Origin: Phellopilus nigrolimitatus
Lineage: Eukaryota > Basidiomycota > Agaricomycetes > Hymenochaetales > Hymenochaetaceae
Direction of reading: 5' to 3'
NCBI GenBank assembly: GCA_021029095.1
Contig: JAJOHG010000117.1
Span: 22,202-86,201 of the forward strand
DNA: 64,000 bases
Part shown: in pieces, positions 34,195 to 44,483 of the stretch
Layout: each line of letters begins with the position of its first letter
Numbering within the stretch: the stretch's first letter is position 1
Notes under the pieces: generated by a model
What the model saw: the letters and a program-made list of their open reading frames with translations, nothing else
Databases searched by the model: none
What the model was told of the DNA's origin: nothing
Position numbers and translations under genes: made by a program

Positions 34195-35210
34195 GAAACC
34201 GCTTGGCATCCGGTTCGCCGTTGGCTCATCGGCTCATCCTGAGGGAACCCGTATGCCTCTGCAGCAATTGCTTCTATCGGATCATCGTACGTACCGGACC
34301 ACTTTCGCTTGTTGGAAAGCTCAGTTTCCTGAGTCGTCGACTCCGCTTGAGGACGTTTGGATTGTCTTGCAGCATTCTTTTCGTTCGGGCCGGGGAGGTC
34401 CTTGATTCCTGCTTGTCTATCGGCACGCACCTGCTCCTCGACTGATGCTTCAACCGTGATCAGAATGGTTTCGGTCGGTAGTGTTGTTTCGTATTCATCA
34501 TTATTGAACTTATCCAGGATGTCGTGCATGACCCTGTCATTCTCAGGAAGCGTCTCCTTGCGAATATCCACCCAAAGCTGCGTGAATGACTTTGGAGTCC
34601 ACATATGCTCGTATTCCCGAGGCGCTGTAGAACTAAAGGGAACAAGGTAACTGTAGACTGTTGGTCCAGGACTGGTATGCACATTGTCGAATAGACTGTT
34701 TCTGGTGAAAACCTGGTGACCTTCTGACTATTTTTTGAGTCGCCGCCGCCGTCGCTGTCGTGCTGGTCAAAGAGCCTGCATGCGACCAAGACCCTCTACG
34801 TCGTTATGCGGCAGCCATCGCACACAGCAGTAGAGAATGACATAGAGCATTGATTCAATGTCATTACTGATTGAACGGTGAAAATTGACTCGAGGAGCAA
34901 GTGCATCCGCAGATTATAAATGGCCAGTACTCTAGAAGTTGAATGCATCAGTTAACTTATCACTTTATGTTGAAGAAAGGTACTTACTGGTCTGTTGTAG
35001 TCGCGCGCACTCCCATTGTCGGATGCATCATGTGTGGCTTCAAACATCTTACAAGTGTCTCACGTCAGAATGACGACTTTTACCTTTCTCCTTCTTGGAC
35101 AATGTCTTTTTCCTTGAATAGGGACCCATTTGGTTTGAAGTCGTGAACATCTCGGACGGTCTTGAGAAGTGCTACATCTTGCGTGCACTCTGTTTGAAAG
35201 AATACGGACA
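34195..35210 (-). pseudogene. FunK1 protein kinase relic 3
   Basis: Third copy of the relic seen at 340-1480 and 23560-25200. It includes the exon-5-like region (34890-34460, broken by several small deletions around 34720-34800), the C-terminal part (34640-34200) and the terminal A-run (reverse of 34180-34193). The exon-3-like part lies near 35030-35060; the catalytic segment is missing. Many indels make it the most degraded of the three. Confidence 0.75.
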
Positions 35211-35462
35211 TTTGGAATCAATAGGGCGGAACGACTTACTTGATGCTTTCGTATAGGTTAATTTTCTCCATGTAATCGAGATTGGATAATAAAAGAAACA
35301 GAATATTACTGTTTTATCTAGGTCAACAGTCTTGAATATGATTATATTGAGATCTACCTACTACACTACAAGTACTTACATTTGCACAAATTCATGTACA
35401 TGTACGACAGCAGTGTTCCACCCAAGCTATAATAAAAATCAGGCTGTAACTGGACATCGTAT

Positions 35463-38184
35463 CTAACGCACCCGCTTTCGCTTCTTGTCAGGTGCCTCTC
35501 CCGTCAGGTTGCCTGAGGAGAATGCGTCAGATGCAGCCCGTTTTACGGACTGTCTTGAGGTCGATAGCCACATGTCAGACTCCCATTCAAAGTTTAAACG
35601 CTTATATGAGACGTCGCGTTCCACCCTGTCATGTTCTGGAAGTGGTCCTTGGCAAGTGTGCACCCAAAGCTCATTGAACGACTCTGGCGTCCATTTGCCA
35701 GATGACCTTTCGAAGCCAGCCACTGGCGGAGCAAGGTAATCGTATGATTTGGTGATCCAGTGCTGAGTGTGTGTATCTTCGAAAGCGAACATATCGGTGA
35801 AGTTCCTATTGTATTTCTGGATTGTTTTTCCGATACCACCGACGATGGTACAGTTCCCCTCGTCGAGGTAATGATCGAAAAAATTGTGCATCCTACCACC
35901 AAGGATGTTCACTTCGCTATGCGGTAGCCATCGCACACAACAGTAAAGGACGATATAGAGCATCGACTCCATGTCATCATGGATTGTGTGACAAAACTCG
36001 CCGCATCTGCTAAGGGCGTCGGTGGACATGAACCGCCAAGTCCCCTGAAAGAAAAGAGCGCGCGTATATCTGTAAGAATCTCGTCTCTAGAACTTCGATG
36101 CAGGAAGAGATACTTGCACGTATGTCGTGATCCGTCGCTTTTCCGTCGACGGCTGTGCTAGACATCTCCCAATCAATAAGAATGCCTCTTCGACGCCCAG
36201 TTACCGGATCTCTGACGAGGATAACGTTGTTGAGGCTGACATCACGATGCAACGTACCGCATATCCTGTGTGCGTCAAGTAAAGCTGTAATAAAGTAAGC
36301 GGAAGCGATAAGTAGAGGGTTGCTTGATCGTCAACTTACCTTCAAACGCATCGTGCGTAGCCTCAAACATTTCGCGAGTGCCTTTGAATTCGCATAGCGA
36401 GTAGCCGACGGCTTTCAATAGCAACCGGTAATGTATGCATCCTGATACTTTTATTTGGCGACCACCCCTGCACGCCCAGGCAGCGAAAACGAATTTGTTG
36501 GTTCGTGTACATTGAGCTGAATAAAAAGAGAATCAGTCGACGACATCATAAGCGGAAGGTAAGTAAATAGGCTCACGATTCGTAATAAAGTCCTCAGGTC
36601 GGCTACATGGAGGATCAGTCGCATCGCCCTCGGCTTCTTCGGCTTCGTCTTCCACCAAACCTGTAGCTCCTGTCTCTTCGTGTCTGGTTGCATTAAGAAT
36701 TTCATCTTGATCCATGATTTTCTCGCCTGCTTCAATTCCAGTCTGTTCTTCTCCAACGCTATCGCTCATCGCGACCAGCTCCTTTTCTACGATCTCCTCC
36801 TCAGCAGCTAGCTCCTGGTTCTTGAAGACCTCCTCGCGTGCGTGTTCAATGTCGATCGGAACATCTCCGTGACAGAATATATCCGATATATTCCTCACGC
36901 CGTTGCGATTCAGCCGCTGAAGAATCTTACCCTCTTTCTCCAGTTTCACCGTATCAATTCGCCAGACGTCCTTAAGGAACGCCATTTCGAGGGACCCGAC
37001 ATTGACTGCCCAGTAACCGCGTGTCGAACGGCTTGTCACAGATGAAGGCGACATGACAGGTCGGGAGACAAGATATTGTCTGGTCCCTGGAAGACCGAGA
37101 TTGTCTTCACCGACGACGTCCACTTTGGCTACCCTATCCTGCTGGTAGTGCTGGCTGACAGCTTTCTTAAGTTCCTCTCCAGAGATATTCAGCTGGAGTG
37201 CTACATGGGCAGTAATAGCTTCTTCGAAAAGCTTTTCTTCTACCTTCGATGCGACCGTGACGGTCGGGTCATAGCCTCGCTGCGCAGGATTGGCAAGACC
37301 AAACCGCCACAGAAATGTGCAGAAGGCTTTCGGAGTCCGTCGATAATCGAAGGAGTTGGTGACTATTGCCCCGGCACGGTCCCATCGTACGAGGCGAGCA
37401 CGGGTACCCGTGATCAAAACGGAAAAGTAGAACATCCGATGCTGTCGAGCGCATACTTCCGCGGCATAAGCAACGATGCGTCCGAGACGTCTCTCCACTC
37501 TAGCGCGTTCATGCTTGTTTTTATGTTCGTCGAAGAAGTTGTGTTCGGAGCGGGGCGAATTGGAGTTCCTGGGAGGATCTTGGAATGGATCCCGGTCCTT
37601 GCTTTTCTGGACATCGATGAAAAGCTCTGCAAAGCCAAGATGTGCGGGGATCCTTTGCTTCTTTTCTTGCTTGAGGGCTCTTAGAGAAGTCTCTTCGTAC
37701 GCACATATTTCAGGCTTCATGGACTCTTTGGGCTGGGCTGAGGTGTCCGCAAAAATAAGAGAGGGACAGCGCTTTTTGCCGTTTATCGAATTTATCTAGG
37801 CAAAGAAGGGTAGATGGTTAATAACTATGTGCATCAATTGTTATAGTAGCTGACCAGTTTGCCATAGATATCCTGCGCATCCTTTGGACTAGTAGGTACG
37901 CCATTGAACGCATTTTTGAAGCTAGGCATGGAACGTTTGCCATTGACGCCAAGCGGTGCAGGCAGGAACGTTTCGAGAAATTCTTGGACTGGCATAGGTC
38001 CCACGCACCATTTTCTCATTTCCCTCGCATTGCTCCTCTCACACGTCCCGTCGAGCCACCTTTTTGAACCCTCTCCCGGCTTAGAAATAGGCGTATCCTT
38101 GACTGGAGACCCGAGTGTCTTGGAATATCGAAAGTCTTCAGGAATTTCAGGGCACACTGCCTCGTCTGCTTGAGATCGGGGCAT
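35463..38184 (-). CDS. FunK1 fungal-type protein kinase, gene F (divergent)
   Basis: FunK1-family kinase, about 824 aa, the most divergent copy here. Exons on the minus strand: 38184-37855, 37795-36577, 36516-36340, 36284-36118, 36044-35463. Intron 1 has the donor GTCAGC. Intron 4 has the non-canonical donor GCAAGT, which is needed to keep the frame that all paralogues use. The lysine motif is YWAVNVG, with Asn where the others have Lys, so ATP binding may be altered. The catalytic loop LHRDVSLNNVIL and LIDWE are intact. The C-terminus ends soon after KRAASDAF with a short KKRKRV basic stretch. The upstream block has two weakened E-boxes (CACATG at 38305 and 38321). It lies in tandem with gene G. 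Confidence 0.85.
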
Positions 38185-38304
38185 CAGTGCTAAAACACAA
38201 ATCAGGATATGAAAGTGTAGAGCAAGGCGAAGTTGAGATATCTGTAGATGATGTTAGAGGTGAGAGCGAGAAATCAGCCACAGGCGCGTTCCCAACTTCT
38301 TAGC

Positions 38305-38326
38305 CACATGTGGGAAGCATCACATG
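38305..38326 (-). promoter_or_regulatory. Degenerate paired E-box upstream of FunK1 gene F
   Basis: CACATG occurs at 38305 and 38321 in the position where other FunK1 genes have two CACGTG boxes. The pitch is 16 bp. One base in each box is changed, so binding by the same factor may be reduced. Confidence 0.45.
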
Positions 38327-38482
38327 ATCGCGTACTGAGTGAGTTTAGACGTAAAAAAATCAACCATCTACACTCAACCACAGATTCTAAGGAAACGGAG
38401 ACCCTGAGTGTCCTAGAAAGCCTGAGGTACGTAGCAAAGACGACCCAATAGCTAAGACGACGGGGGAAAATAGACAGGTTAA

Positions 38483-39048
38483 TGTTGGAATCCAAGTCGG
38501 CGGAGCCGCGAGGCCGCGAGCGAGTGCGCACCGGTTGCGTGCTCGATCGGCGAGTTTGCGAACGCAGCGTCTCGGCTCAGCGAGCCCGAGGCTTGCTGGA
38601 CTGCGATTGGCTCGCCCGCGATCTCTGTTTACCCGTGCGCCACTCGCGCACCACTCCCACTCGCTGCTCGGACCCCCTCGTTTTTCGGTCCCTAGATAAA
38701 CAGTCATTTACTCATCCTTTATGTGTCTTTATCCCCTTTTGTCGTTCCCCCCCCTTTTCCGTAGCGTAAAAGCGGCTCTCCGCAGCCCCGAAAACCCGTA
38801 GTATAAAAAGCCTGTTTATTCTTTCGGCCACCTCAGACGTTCGCATACCGCGCAAACGACTGAGGTGAGCTTTCGGACATTATAATGTTCTATCATACTT
38901 TTGCTTATTACTTCATTAAACTAGTCTACGTTGTACTAGGTTAGTTTCCGATATAAAGACGTTTGCATACCGCGCAAACGACTGAGTCTACGTTGTACTA
39001 GGTGTACTATTGTAGTGCCGTTGCGCGGACTTGTCTCACCAAGCTACA
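38483..39048 (+). repeat. 5' LTR
   Basis: 566 bp, TGTTGG..GCTACA. TATAAAA at 38802-38808 is a likely TATA box, which places transcription start about 30 bp later. Just after it CACCTCAG (38829) and CTGAGGTG (38860-38867) can pair as a hairpin. A second partial copy of the hairpin core lies at 38958-38986. Confidence 0.95.
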
Positions 39049-39080
39049 GGTTATGAGCCTTGCTAGCCACTGAGCGAAGC
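39049..39080 (+). other. Primer binding site matching half of initiator tRNA-Met
   Basis: Directly after the LTR, GGTTATGAGCC is complementary to the anticodon arm of initiator tRNA-Met (GGCUCAUAACC). The following bases (CCACTGAGCG) remain complementary to a D-arm-like sequence (CGCTCAGTGG). This is the copia-type arrangement in which a tRNA cut in the anticodon loop primes reverse transcription. The tRNA match is from memory of iMet sequences, not from this genome. Confidence 0.75.
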
Positions 39081-39121
39081 CGAATTTTCATTTTGTATGA
39101 CATACACAATTTTCGCCACTC

Positions 39122-42100
39122 ATGTCTAGCTCGCACGACACCCTCCCTACTTCAGTTCCGAAGCTCGCGACGAGCGGAGCGAACTGGGTGATATACCGGA
39201 TGCGCTTCCAGGCCGCCGTGAAGGCGAAAGGGAAGTGGGGGCACTTCGACGGATCGTCAACGCGCCCCGAGCCGGTTGCTGCTGCTGTCGCTACTGCTAC
39301 GGTAGCGAATGGTCAAGCCGATCCAAACGACGACATTGACGCCCGCCAAGAGGCCTGGGATAAGGACGAGGATATCGCGATGTATCTGTTGTCCCAGCGC
39401 CTGGCCGATTCGACCCTCATCCAGGTCGGAAACCTGGCAGATTGTACCGCGCGCTGGAGTGCAGTGGTACGTGAGTTTACATCGAAGTCCGCTTTCGCGC
39501 AGACTTCGCTACGCACCGAATTTCTCGAGGCACGTTGCCCCGGGGATGCCGACATTCGCGAGTACCTGAGCGACTTGCGCATGCGCCGCGAGATGCTGGC
39601 GCAGTCGGGTGTTGATATATCCGACAAGGACTTTCGTTCGACGATTATTACCGCCATCCCGAACCGACTGGCAACATTCGCGTCCGCGCAGCTGACCTCG
39701 GCGGAGATCACGGCGCGAAACTTCGCGTCGATCACGGCGCAGCCTCTTACCGACGCGCAGGCCGCCTCGCTCCGCGAAGCAGATCCCGAAGTCTTGATCC
39801 ATATTATTTCGGACAAGGCCGATCGCCAGAAACGCGAGCGACTTGTGAAGCGAAAGGAACCCGCGCGAGGACCTAAAGAGAAGGACGAGGCGTTGCATGT
39901 CAGTACGGCACCGAGAAACAAGCAGAAAAGCGAGCCGAAGCCGCGCGGAGCTTGCTGGAACTGTGGCGAGACCGGGCACCTTCGCGCGAAGTGCCCGAAG
40001 CCGAGAAAACCGTCGGCCAAGGAGAGGCCGAAGGACAGCGCGAATGCGGCTGTCGACTCGGACTCGGACGGCGTATGGGACTGCTGTAACGCGGCCTGGG
40101 ATTCGTCAGACGACGAGGGCGACGACGATGACGACATGGGCTTGATGCCCGACTTAGTCGACCTGTCTGATAGTGAAGACGAAGAGCCGGCCGATTTTTG
40201 GTCTGATGACGAGGATGACGAGCCTTCGAGCTCATACCCCGAGAGCGACGCGAGCGAAGACGATACAGACGAAGAGGAGATCGCGCAGGTTATTCACCTT
40301 CGCGAAACCAATGATGCGCGTCGCGCAATCCTCGATTCGGGCTCTACGCGCCACATTTCGCCGTACCGCGAAGACTTCACGAACTTTGTCGAGACGCCGC
40401 CGAAGAATTTGCACGCCGCAAACAAGCAAACCTTCCATGCTGTGGGAGAGGGAGACTTAGCGATCGAACTCCCGAACGGCGAGACGCCGACAAAATTGAC
40501 ACTTACCGAAGTCCTTTATTCCCCCGAAGTCGGATATACGCTTGTGTCCGTCGGCGCGCTCGATCGTGCGGCCTACTTCGCAGTATTCGGCGGGAACAAG
40601 TGTGTACTTCGCGATGCGGCCGGGAATTGTATTGGCGAGGTTTTGCGCTCGAGTAAAGGCCTGTATCGGTTCGCGCACGAGTCGGCCGACCCGACACTGC
40701 GCGATGCAGCGAATGCGGCCGAGGAGACATTGAGCCTCATGGAGCTGCATGCTCGCATGGGCCACGTTTCGCCTAAAGTCGCGGAGCGGTTAGTTCGTAA
40801 TGGGTGGGTTACGGGGTTGCGCCTCGACACCTCCGGGCCGACACCGACACTTTGCGAGTCCTGCGTATACGCCAAAGCGACCCGCCGCATGATCGCGCGT
40901 GAACGAGAGGGAGAGCGCGCTGCGCAATTCGGAGGCGAGGTCCATACCGATGTTTGGGGACCATCGCCGACTCGCTCGCTCGGCGGGCGACACTACTACG
41001 TCTCTTTCACGGACGATGCGACGCGCGTGACGAAATTGTATCTGCTGAAGAAGAAAAGTGATGTTTTTCGCTCTTACCGACACTTCGAGGCCTGGGCCGA
41101 AACGCAAATGAATGCTAAGATCCAAGTTCTTCACTCGGATCGCGGCGGCGAGTACACTGGCAAGGAGTTCATCATGTACTTGAATAGCAAAGGTACGAAG
41201 CAGAAACTTACCGTTCACGACACTCCGCAACACAACGGCGTCGCGGAGCGGCTGAACCGAACGATTCTCGAGAAGGTTCGCGCAATGTTGCACGCGAGCC
41301 GGATGCCAAAGTTTCTGTGGGCGGAGGCGGCTGGACACGCTGTTTGGTTGAAAAACCGAACCCCGACGCGCGCGCTGAAAGACAAGACGCCGCACGAAGC
41401 GATGACCGGGCGGAAGCCCGATCTTCGTGGACTGCGCATATGGGGATCCAAGTGTTGGGTTCACGACGATTCGGGCTCGAAGCTCGAACCGCGCGCGCGA
41501 GAGGGACGGTGGATGGGTTTCGACAAGACGTCAAACGGACAGCGCATTTATTGGCCGGAAAAGAAAAGCATTAGTGTCAAGCGTAATGTTTATTTCGACC
41601 CCGGAGACATTTCGAGTCGTCTCGAGGGGGAGGAACTTGATGGCGGAGTAGAAAACGAAACGACTTCGAAAAACTCACCGCCGATCACGACACCGACACC
41701 AACACTGCCCGCAAATCCGCCAGCGCCGCCACCACCCGCCAAAAATCCCCAGGGACCCGCCGATCCCGCCGAAGCGACGAGCGACCCACCAGCGGAAGAG
41801 CCGCAGCCTGCCCCGGAGAGACCAGCAGCGTCTCATCTTCCGGCGCAAGCACCGGAGCCACGCGAGCGGCGAGTTCGCATGCCGTCGGCCTATCAGCGTC
41901 ACATTGCAGCTGGCGAAGGAACGCCGACGCACTGGCGCCGTGATGGTCCCCTCCCGCAAGGAATGCGCTCGATGCGCGAGTTTGTCGAGCAGGATGAGGA
42001 ATCGGCGAACCAGGTGATCGAGGACGATTACGACGAGGAGTATGAGTTTTCGGCCGCGATGGAGGAGGCCGAGGGACTCAAACCGCGATCGCTCGCAGAA

Positions 42101-43657
42101 GCAAAGCGCCTCCCAGAATGGTCGGAATGGGAGCGTGCGATCAACGAGGAGTTGGAGACACTTCATTCGGCTGGTACATGGGTGCTGGAGGAGCCCCCGG
42201 CAGGTGCCAATGTCGTCGGATCGAAGTGGGTGTTCAAGATTAAGAGGGATGCGGCCGGAAACATTGTCCGCCGCAAAGCTCGACTTGTCGCGCAGGGATT
42301 CAGCCAGGTACCGGGAATCGATTATTTTGACACTTTCGCGCCCGTCGCAAAGCTCGCATCGATTCGAGCGACTCTCGCGATGGCCGCGCGATTGGACCTG
42401 GAGCTCGAGCAAGTCGATATCAAAGGGGCTTACCTTAACGGAGAACTCGAGGCCGACGAGGTCATTTACATGCGCCACCCGCCCGGATATGCACCGCGCG
42501 ACGCGGGCACAAAAGTCTTGAGGTTGCGAAAGACATTGTATGGCTTGAAGCAGAGTGGACGAAGGTGGTACCAGAAGCTGACCTGGATCTTTGTCGACGA
42601 GCTCGGCCTGACTCGCTGTGACATGGATCAAGCCGTGTTTTTTCGTCACGAAGGCCGTGACGTGACTATTGTCGTCGTGCATGTCGACGACTGTACGATC
42701 GCGGCTACCACCACTGCGCTCGTGTCTGCACTCAAGTCCGGTCTCGCTCGCTATGTCGAGGTCACGGACCTCGGCCCTCTGCACTGGCTGCTCGGGATCG
42801 AAGTCCAGCGAAACCGCGACGCGAAAACACTTTCGCTGTCGCAATCGGCTTATATCACGTCTATCCTCGCTCGTTTCAACTTCAAAGAGCTCAAACCCAC
42901 CTCGTCGCCCATGGACCCGAACATCCGCCTGCATAGCCAGCAGGGGCCGAAAACCACGCAGGACCGTGCCTTGATGTGCAATGCACCGTACCGCAAAGCG
43001 CTCGGCTCGGTGATGTACGCGGCACTGGCGACGCGACCGGACACCGCATTCGGGGTGACACTCCTCTCGCGATTCTCGAACGACCCCGGTCCCGTGCACT
43101 GGGAAGCCGTCAAGCGTCTCTTTCGCTACCTGAAGGGTACGCGAAACCTTCAGCTCACGTACGGAGGAACCGGAGATGCTGGAGATGGTGGAATGAAGGG
43201 GTACGCGGACGCGGATGGGAGCATGCAGGAGGACCGGCGTGCAATCTCAGGTAACGCATTTTTAATTGACGGCGGAGCCGTTTCTTGGTACTCTAAACGA
43301 CAGGAAATTGTTTCGCTCTCGACGACCGAGAGCGAATACGTCGCGGCGACGCACGCCGCGAAGGAAGCAATTTGGCTCCGACAACTCATTAAACAGCTCT
43401 TCGCACCGATCGACGGACCGACAACTCTTTTCTCGGACAACCAGTCCGCGATCGCGCTCACGAAAGACCACCAGTACCACACGCGCACGAAACACATCGA
43501 CATCCGATACCACTTTCTGCGCTGGGTCTGCGAAAATGGCTCGATCAAGCTAACGTACTGCCCGACCGCCGACATGGTCGCCGACGCGCTCACGAAACCG
43601 CTGCCTTCATTCAAGGTCAAGCACTTCGCGGCCGCGCTCGGACTCCTCTCGACTTGA
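39122..43657 (+). CDS. Copia gag-pol polyprotein
   Basis: Single uninterrupted frame of 1511 aa. The gag part ends in a CCHC zinc knuckle, CWNCGETGHLRAKC (about 278-291), followed by an acidic Asp/Glu/Ser stretch. The aspartic protease active site is DSGST (about 405). The integrase has the GAG-pre-integrase HHCC-like region LHARMGH..CESC (about 542-580) and a D,D(35)E core: HTDVWGP D610, HSDRGGEY D673, GVAERLN E709. A Pro-rich linker precedes reverse transcriptase (SKWVFKIKRD to the catalytic HVDD at about 1187-1190) and RNase H (YADADGS, LSTTESEY, HIDIRYHF). All key residues are present, so the element may be active. Gag and pol share one frame without a shift. Confidence 0.96.
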   Translation: MSSSHDTLPTSVPKLATSGANWVIYRMRFQAAVKAKGKWGHFDGSSTRPEPVAAAVATATVANGQADPNDDIDARQEAWDKDEDIAMYLLSQRLADSTLIQVGNLADCTARWSAVVREFTSKSAFAQTSLRTEFLEARCPGDADIREYLSDLRMRREMLAQSGVDISDKDFRSTIITAIPNRLATFASAQLTSAEITARNFASITAQPLTDAQAASLREADPEVLIHIISDKADRQKRERLVKRKEPARGPKEKDEALHVSTAPRNKQKSEPKPRGACWNCGETGHLRAKCPKPRKPSAKERPKDSANAAVDSDSDGVWDCCNAAWDSSDDEGDDDDDMGLMPDLVDLSDSEDEEPADFWSDDEDDEPSSSYPESDASEDDTDEEEIAQVIHLRETNDARRAILDSGSTRHISPYREDFTNFVETPPKNLHAANKQTFHAVGEGDLAIELPNGETPTKLTLTEVLYSPEVGYTLVSVGALDRAAYFAVFGGNKCVLRDAAGNCIGEVLRSSKGLYRFAHESADPTLRDAANAAEETLSLMELHARMGHVSPKVAERLVRNGWVTGLRLDTSGPTPTLCESCVYAKATRRMIAREREGERAAQFGGEVHTDVWGPSPTRSLGGRHYYVSFTDDATRVTKLYLLKKKSDVFRSYRHFEAWAETQMNAKIQVLHSDRGGEYTGKEFIMYLNSKGTKQKLTVHDTPQHNGVAERLNRTILEKVRAMLHASRMPKFLWAEAAGHAVWLKNRTPTRALKDKTPHEAMTGRKPDLRGLRIWGSKCWVHDDSGSKLEPRAREGRWMGFDKTSNGQRIYWPEKKSISVKRNVYFDPGDISSRLEGEELDGGVENETTSKNSPPITTPTPTLPANPPAPPPPAKNPQGPADPAEATSDPPAEEPQPAPERPAASHLPAQAPEPRERRVRMPSAYQRHIAAGEGTPTHWRRDGPLPQGMRSMREFVEQDEESANQVIEDDYDEEYEFSAAMEEAEGLKPRSLAEAKRLPEWSEWERAINEELETLHSAGTWVLEEPPAGANVVGSKWVFKIKRDAAGNIVRRKARLVAQGFSQVPGIDYFDTFAPVAKLASIRATLAMAARLDLELEQVDIKGAYLNGELEADEVIYMRHPPGYAPRDAGTKVLRLRKTLYGLKQSGRRWYQKLTWIFVDELGLTRCDMDQAVFFRHEGRDVTIVVVHVDDCTIAATTTALVSALKSGLARYVEVTDLGPLHWLLGIEVQRNRDAKTLSLSQSAYITSILARFNFKELKPTSSPMDPNIRLHSQQGPKTTQDRALMCNAPYRKALGSVMYAALATRPDTAFGVTLLSRFSNDPGPVHWEAVKRLFRYLKGTRNLQLTYGGTGDAGDGGMKGYADADGSMQEDRRAISGNAFLIDGGAVSWYSKRQEIVSLSTTESEYVAATHAAKEAIWLRQLIKQLFAPIDGPTTLFSDNQSAIALTKDHQYHTRTKHIDIRYHFLRWVCENGSIKLTYCPTADMVADALTKPLPSFKVKHFAAALGLLST

Positions 43658-43664
43658 GGGGGAG
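43656..43664 (+). other. Polypurine tract
   Basis: GAGGGGGAG lies immediately before the 3' LTR and overlaps the polyprotein stop codon. It is the expected plus-strand primer. Confidence 0.85.
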
Positions 43665-44230
43665 TGTTGGAATCCAAGTCGGCGGAGCCGCGAGGCCGCG
43701 AGCGAGTGCGCACCGGTTGCGTGCTCGATCGGCGAGTTTGCGAACGCAGCGTCTCGGCTCAGCGAGCCCGAGGCTTGCTGGACTGCGATTGGCTCGCCCG
43801 CGATCTCTGTTTACCCGTGCGCCACTCGCGCACCACTCCCACTCGCTGCTCGGACCCCCTCGTTTTTCGGTCCCTAGATAAACAGTCATTTACTCATCCT
43901 TTATGTGTCTTTATCCCCTTTTGTCGTTCCCCCCCCTTTTCCGTAGCGTAAAAGCGACTCTCCGCAGCCCCGAAAACCCGTAGTATAAAAAGCCTGTTTA
44001 TTCTTTCGGCCACCTCAGACGTTCGCATACCGCGCAAACGACTGAGGTGAGCTTTCGGACATTATAATGTTCTATCATACTTTTGCTTATTACTTCATTA
44101 AACTAGTCTACGTTGTACTAGGTTAGTTTCCGATATAAAGACGTTCGCATACCGCGCAAACGACTGAGTCTACGTTGTACTAGGTGTACTATTGTAGTGC
44201 CGTTGCGCGGACTTGTCTCACCAAGCTACA
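43665..44230 (+). repeat. 3' LTR
   Basis: 566 bp, matching the 5' LTR apart from two substitutions. It contains the same TATAAAA and hairpin and is followed by the target duplication GTTAA. Confidence 0.95.
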
Positions 44231-44483
44231 GTTAAAGGGACTCGGATACATGCACAACACCGAGTTTTGAGTAATGGACTTCAAGGCGTTGGAACGCGCT
44301 GCGACATCCAGTACAAACAGTTTCAGAACAGAAATGAGATATGTAAATGGTAGTATACAAATTGCAGGATTAAGGTGACGTTCTGAGTACAGTTAGTGAA
44401 TACAACATATGTATGAAAGCAACCTCCGTCTAAATCCGAATATAAATTAAATAATTGCGGCAATACCGCTCCTTTTGTCTTCA

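Larger units (their letters stand above)
38483..44230 (+). mobile_element. Complete Ty1/copia LTR retrotransposon
   Basis: Full-length 5748 bp element: 5' LTR 38483-39048, primer site from 39049, single gag-pol frame 39122-43657, polypurine tract about 43656-43664, 3' LTR 43665-44230, and 5 bp target duplication GTTAA on both sides (38478-38482 and 44231-44235). Domain order protease-integrase-RT-RNase H defines the copia superfamily. The two LTRs have equal length and differ at only two positions that I can find (38774 and 38963 against their partners), so insertion is recent. It landed in the spacer between tandem FunK1 genes F and G. Confidence 0.97.

Noticed and set aside
37076..37684. 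202-codon frame on the plus strand
   Set aside because: It is antisense to exon 2 of FunK1 gene F, whose protein is conserved; the antisense translation matches nothing I know.
41675..43099. 474-codon frame on the minus strand
   Set aside because: Antisense to the copia polyprotein in a GC-rich region; no domain is visible.
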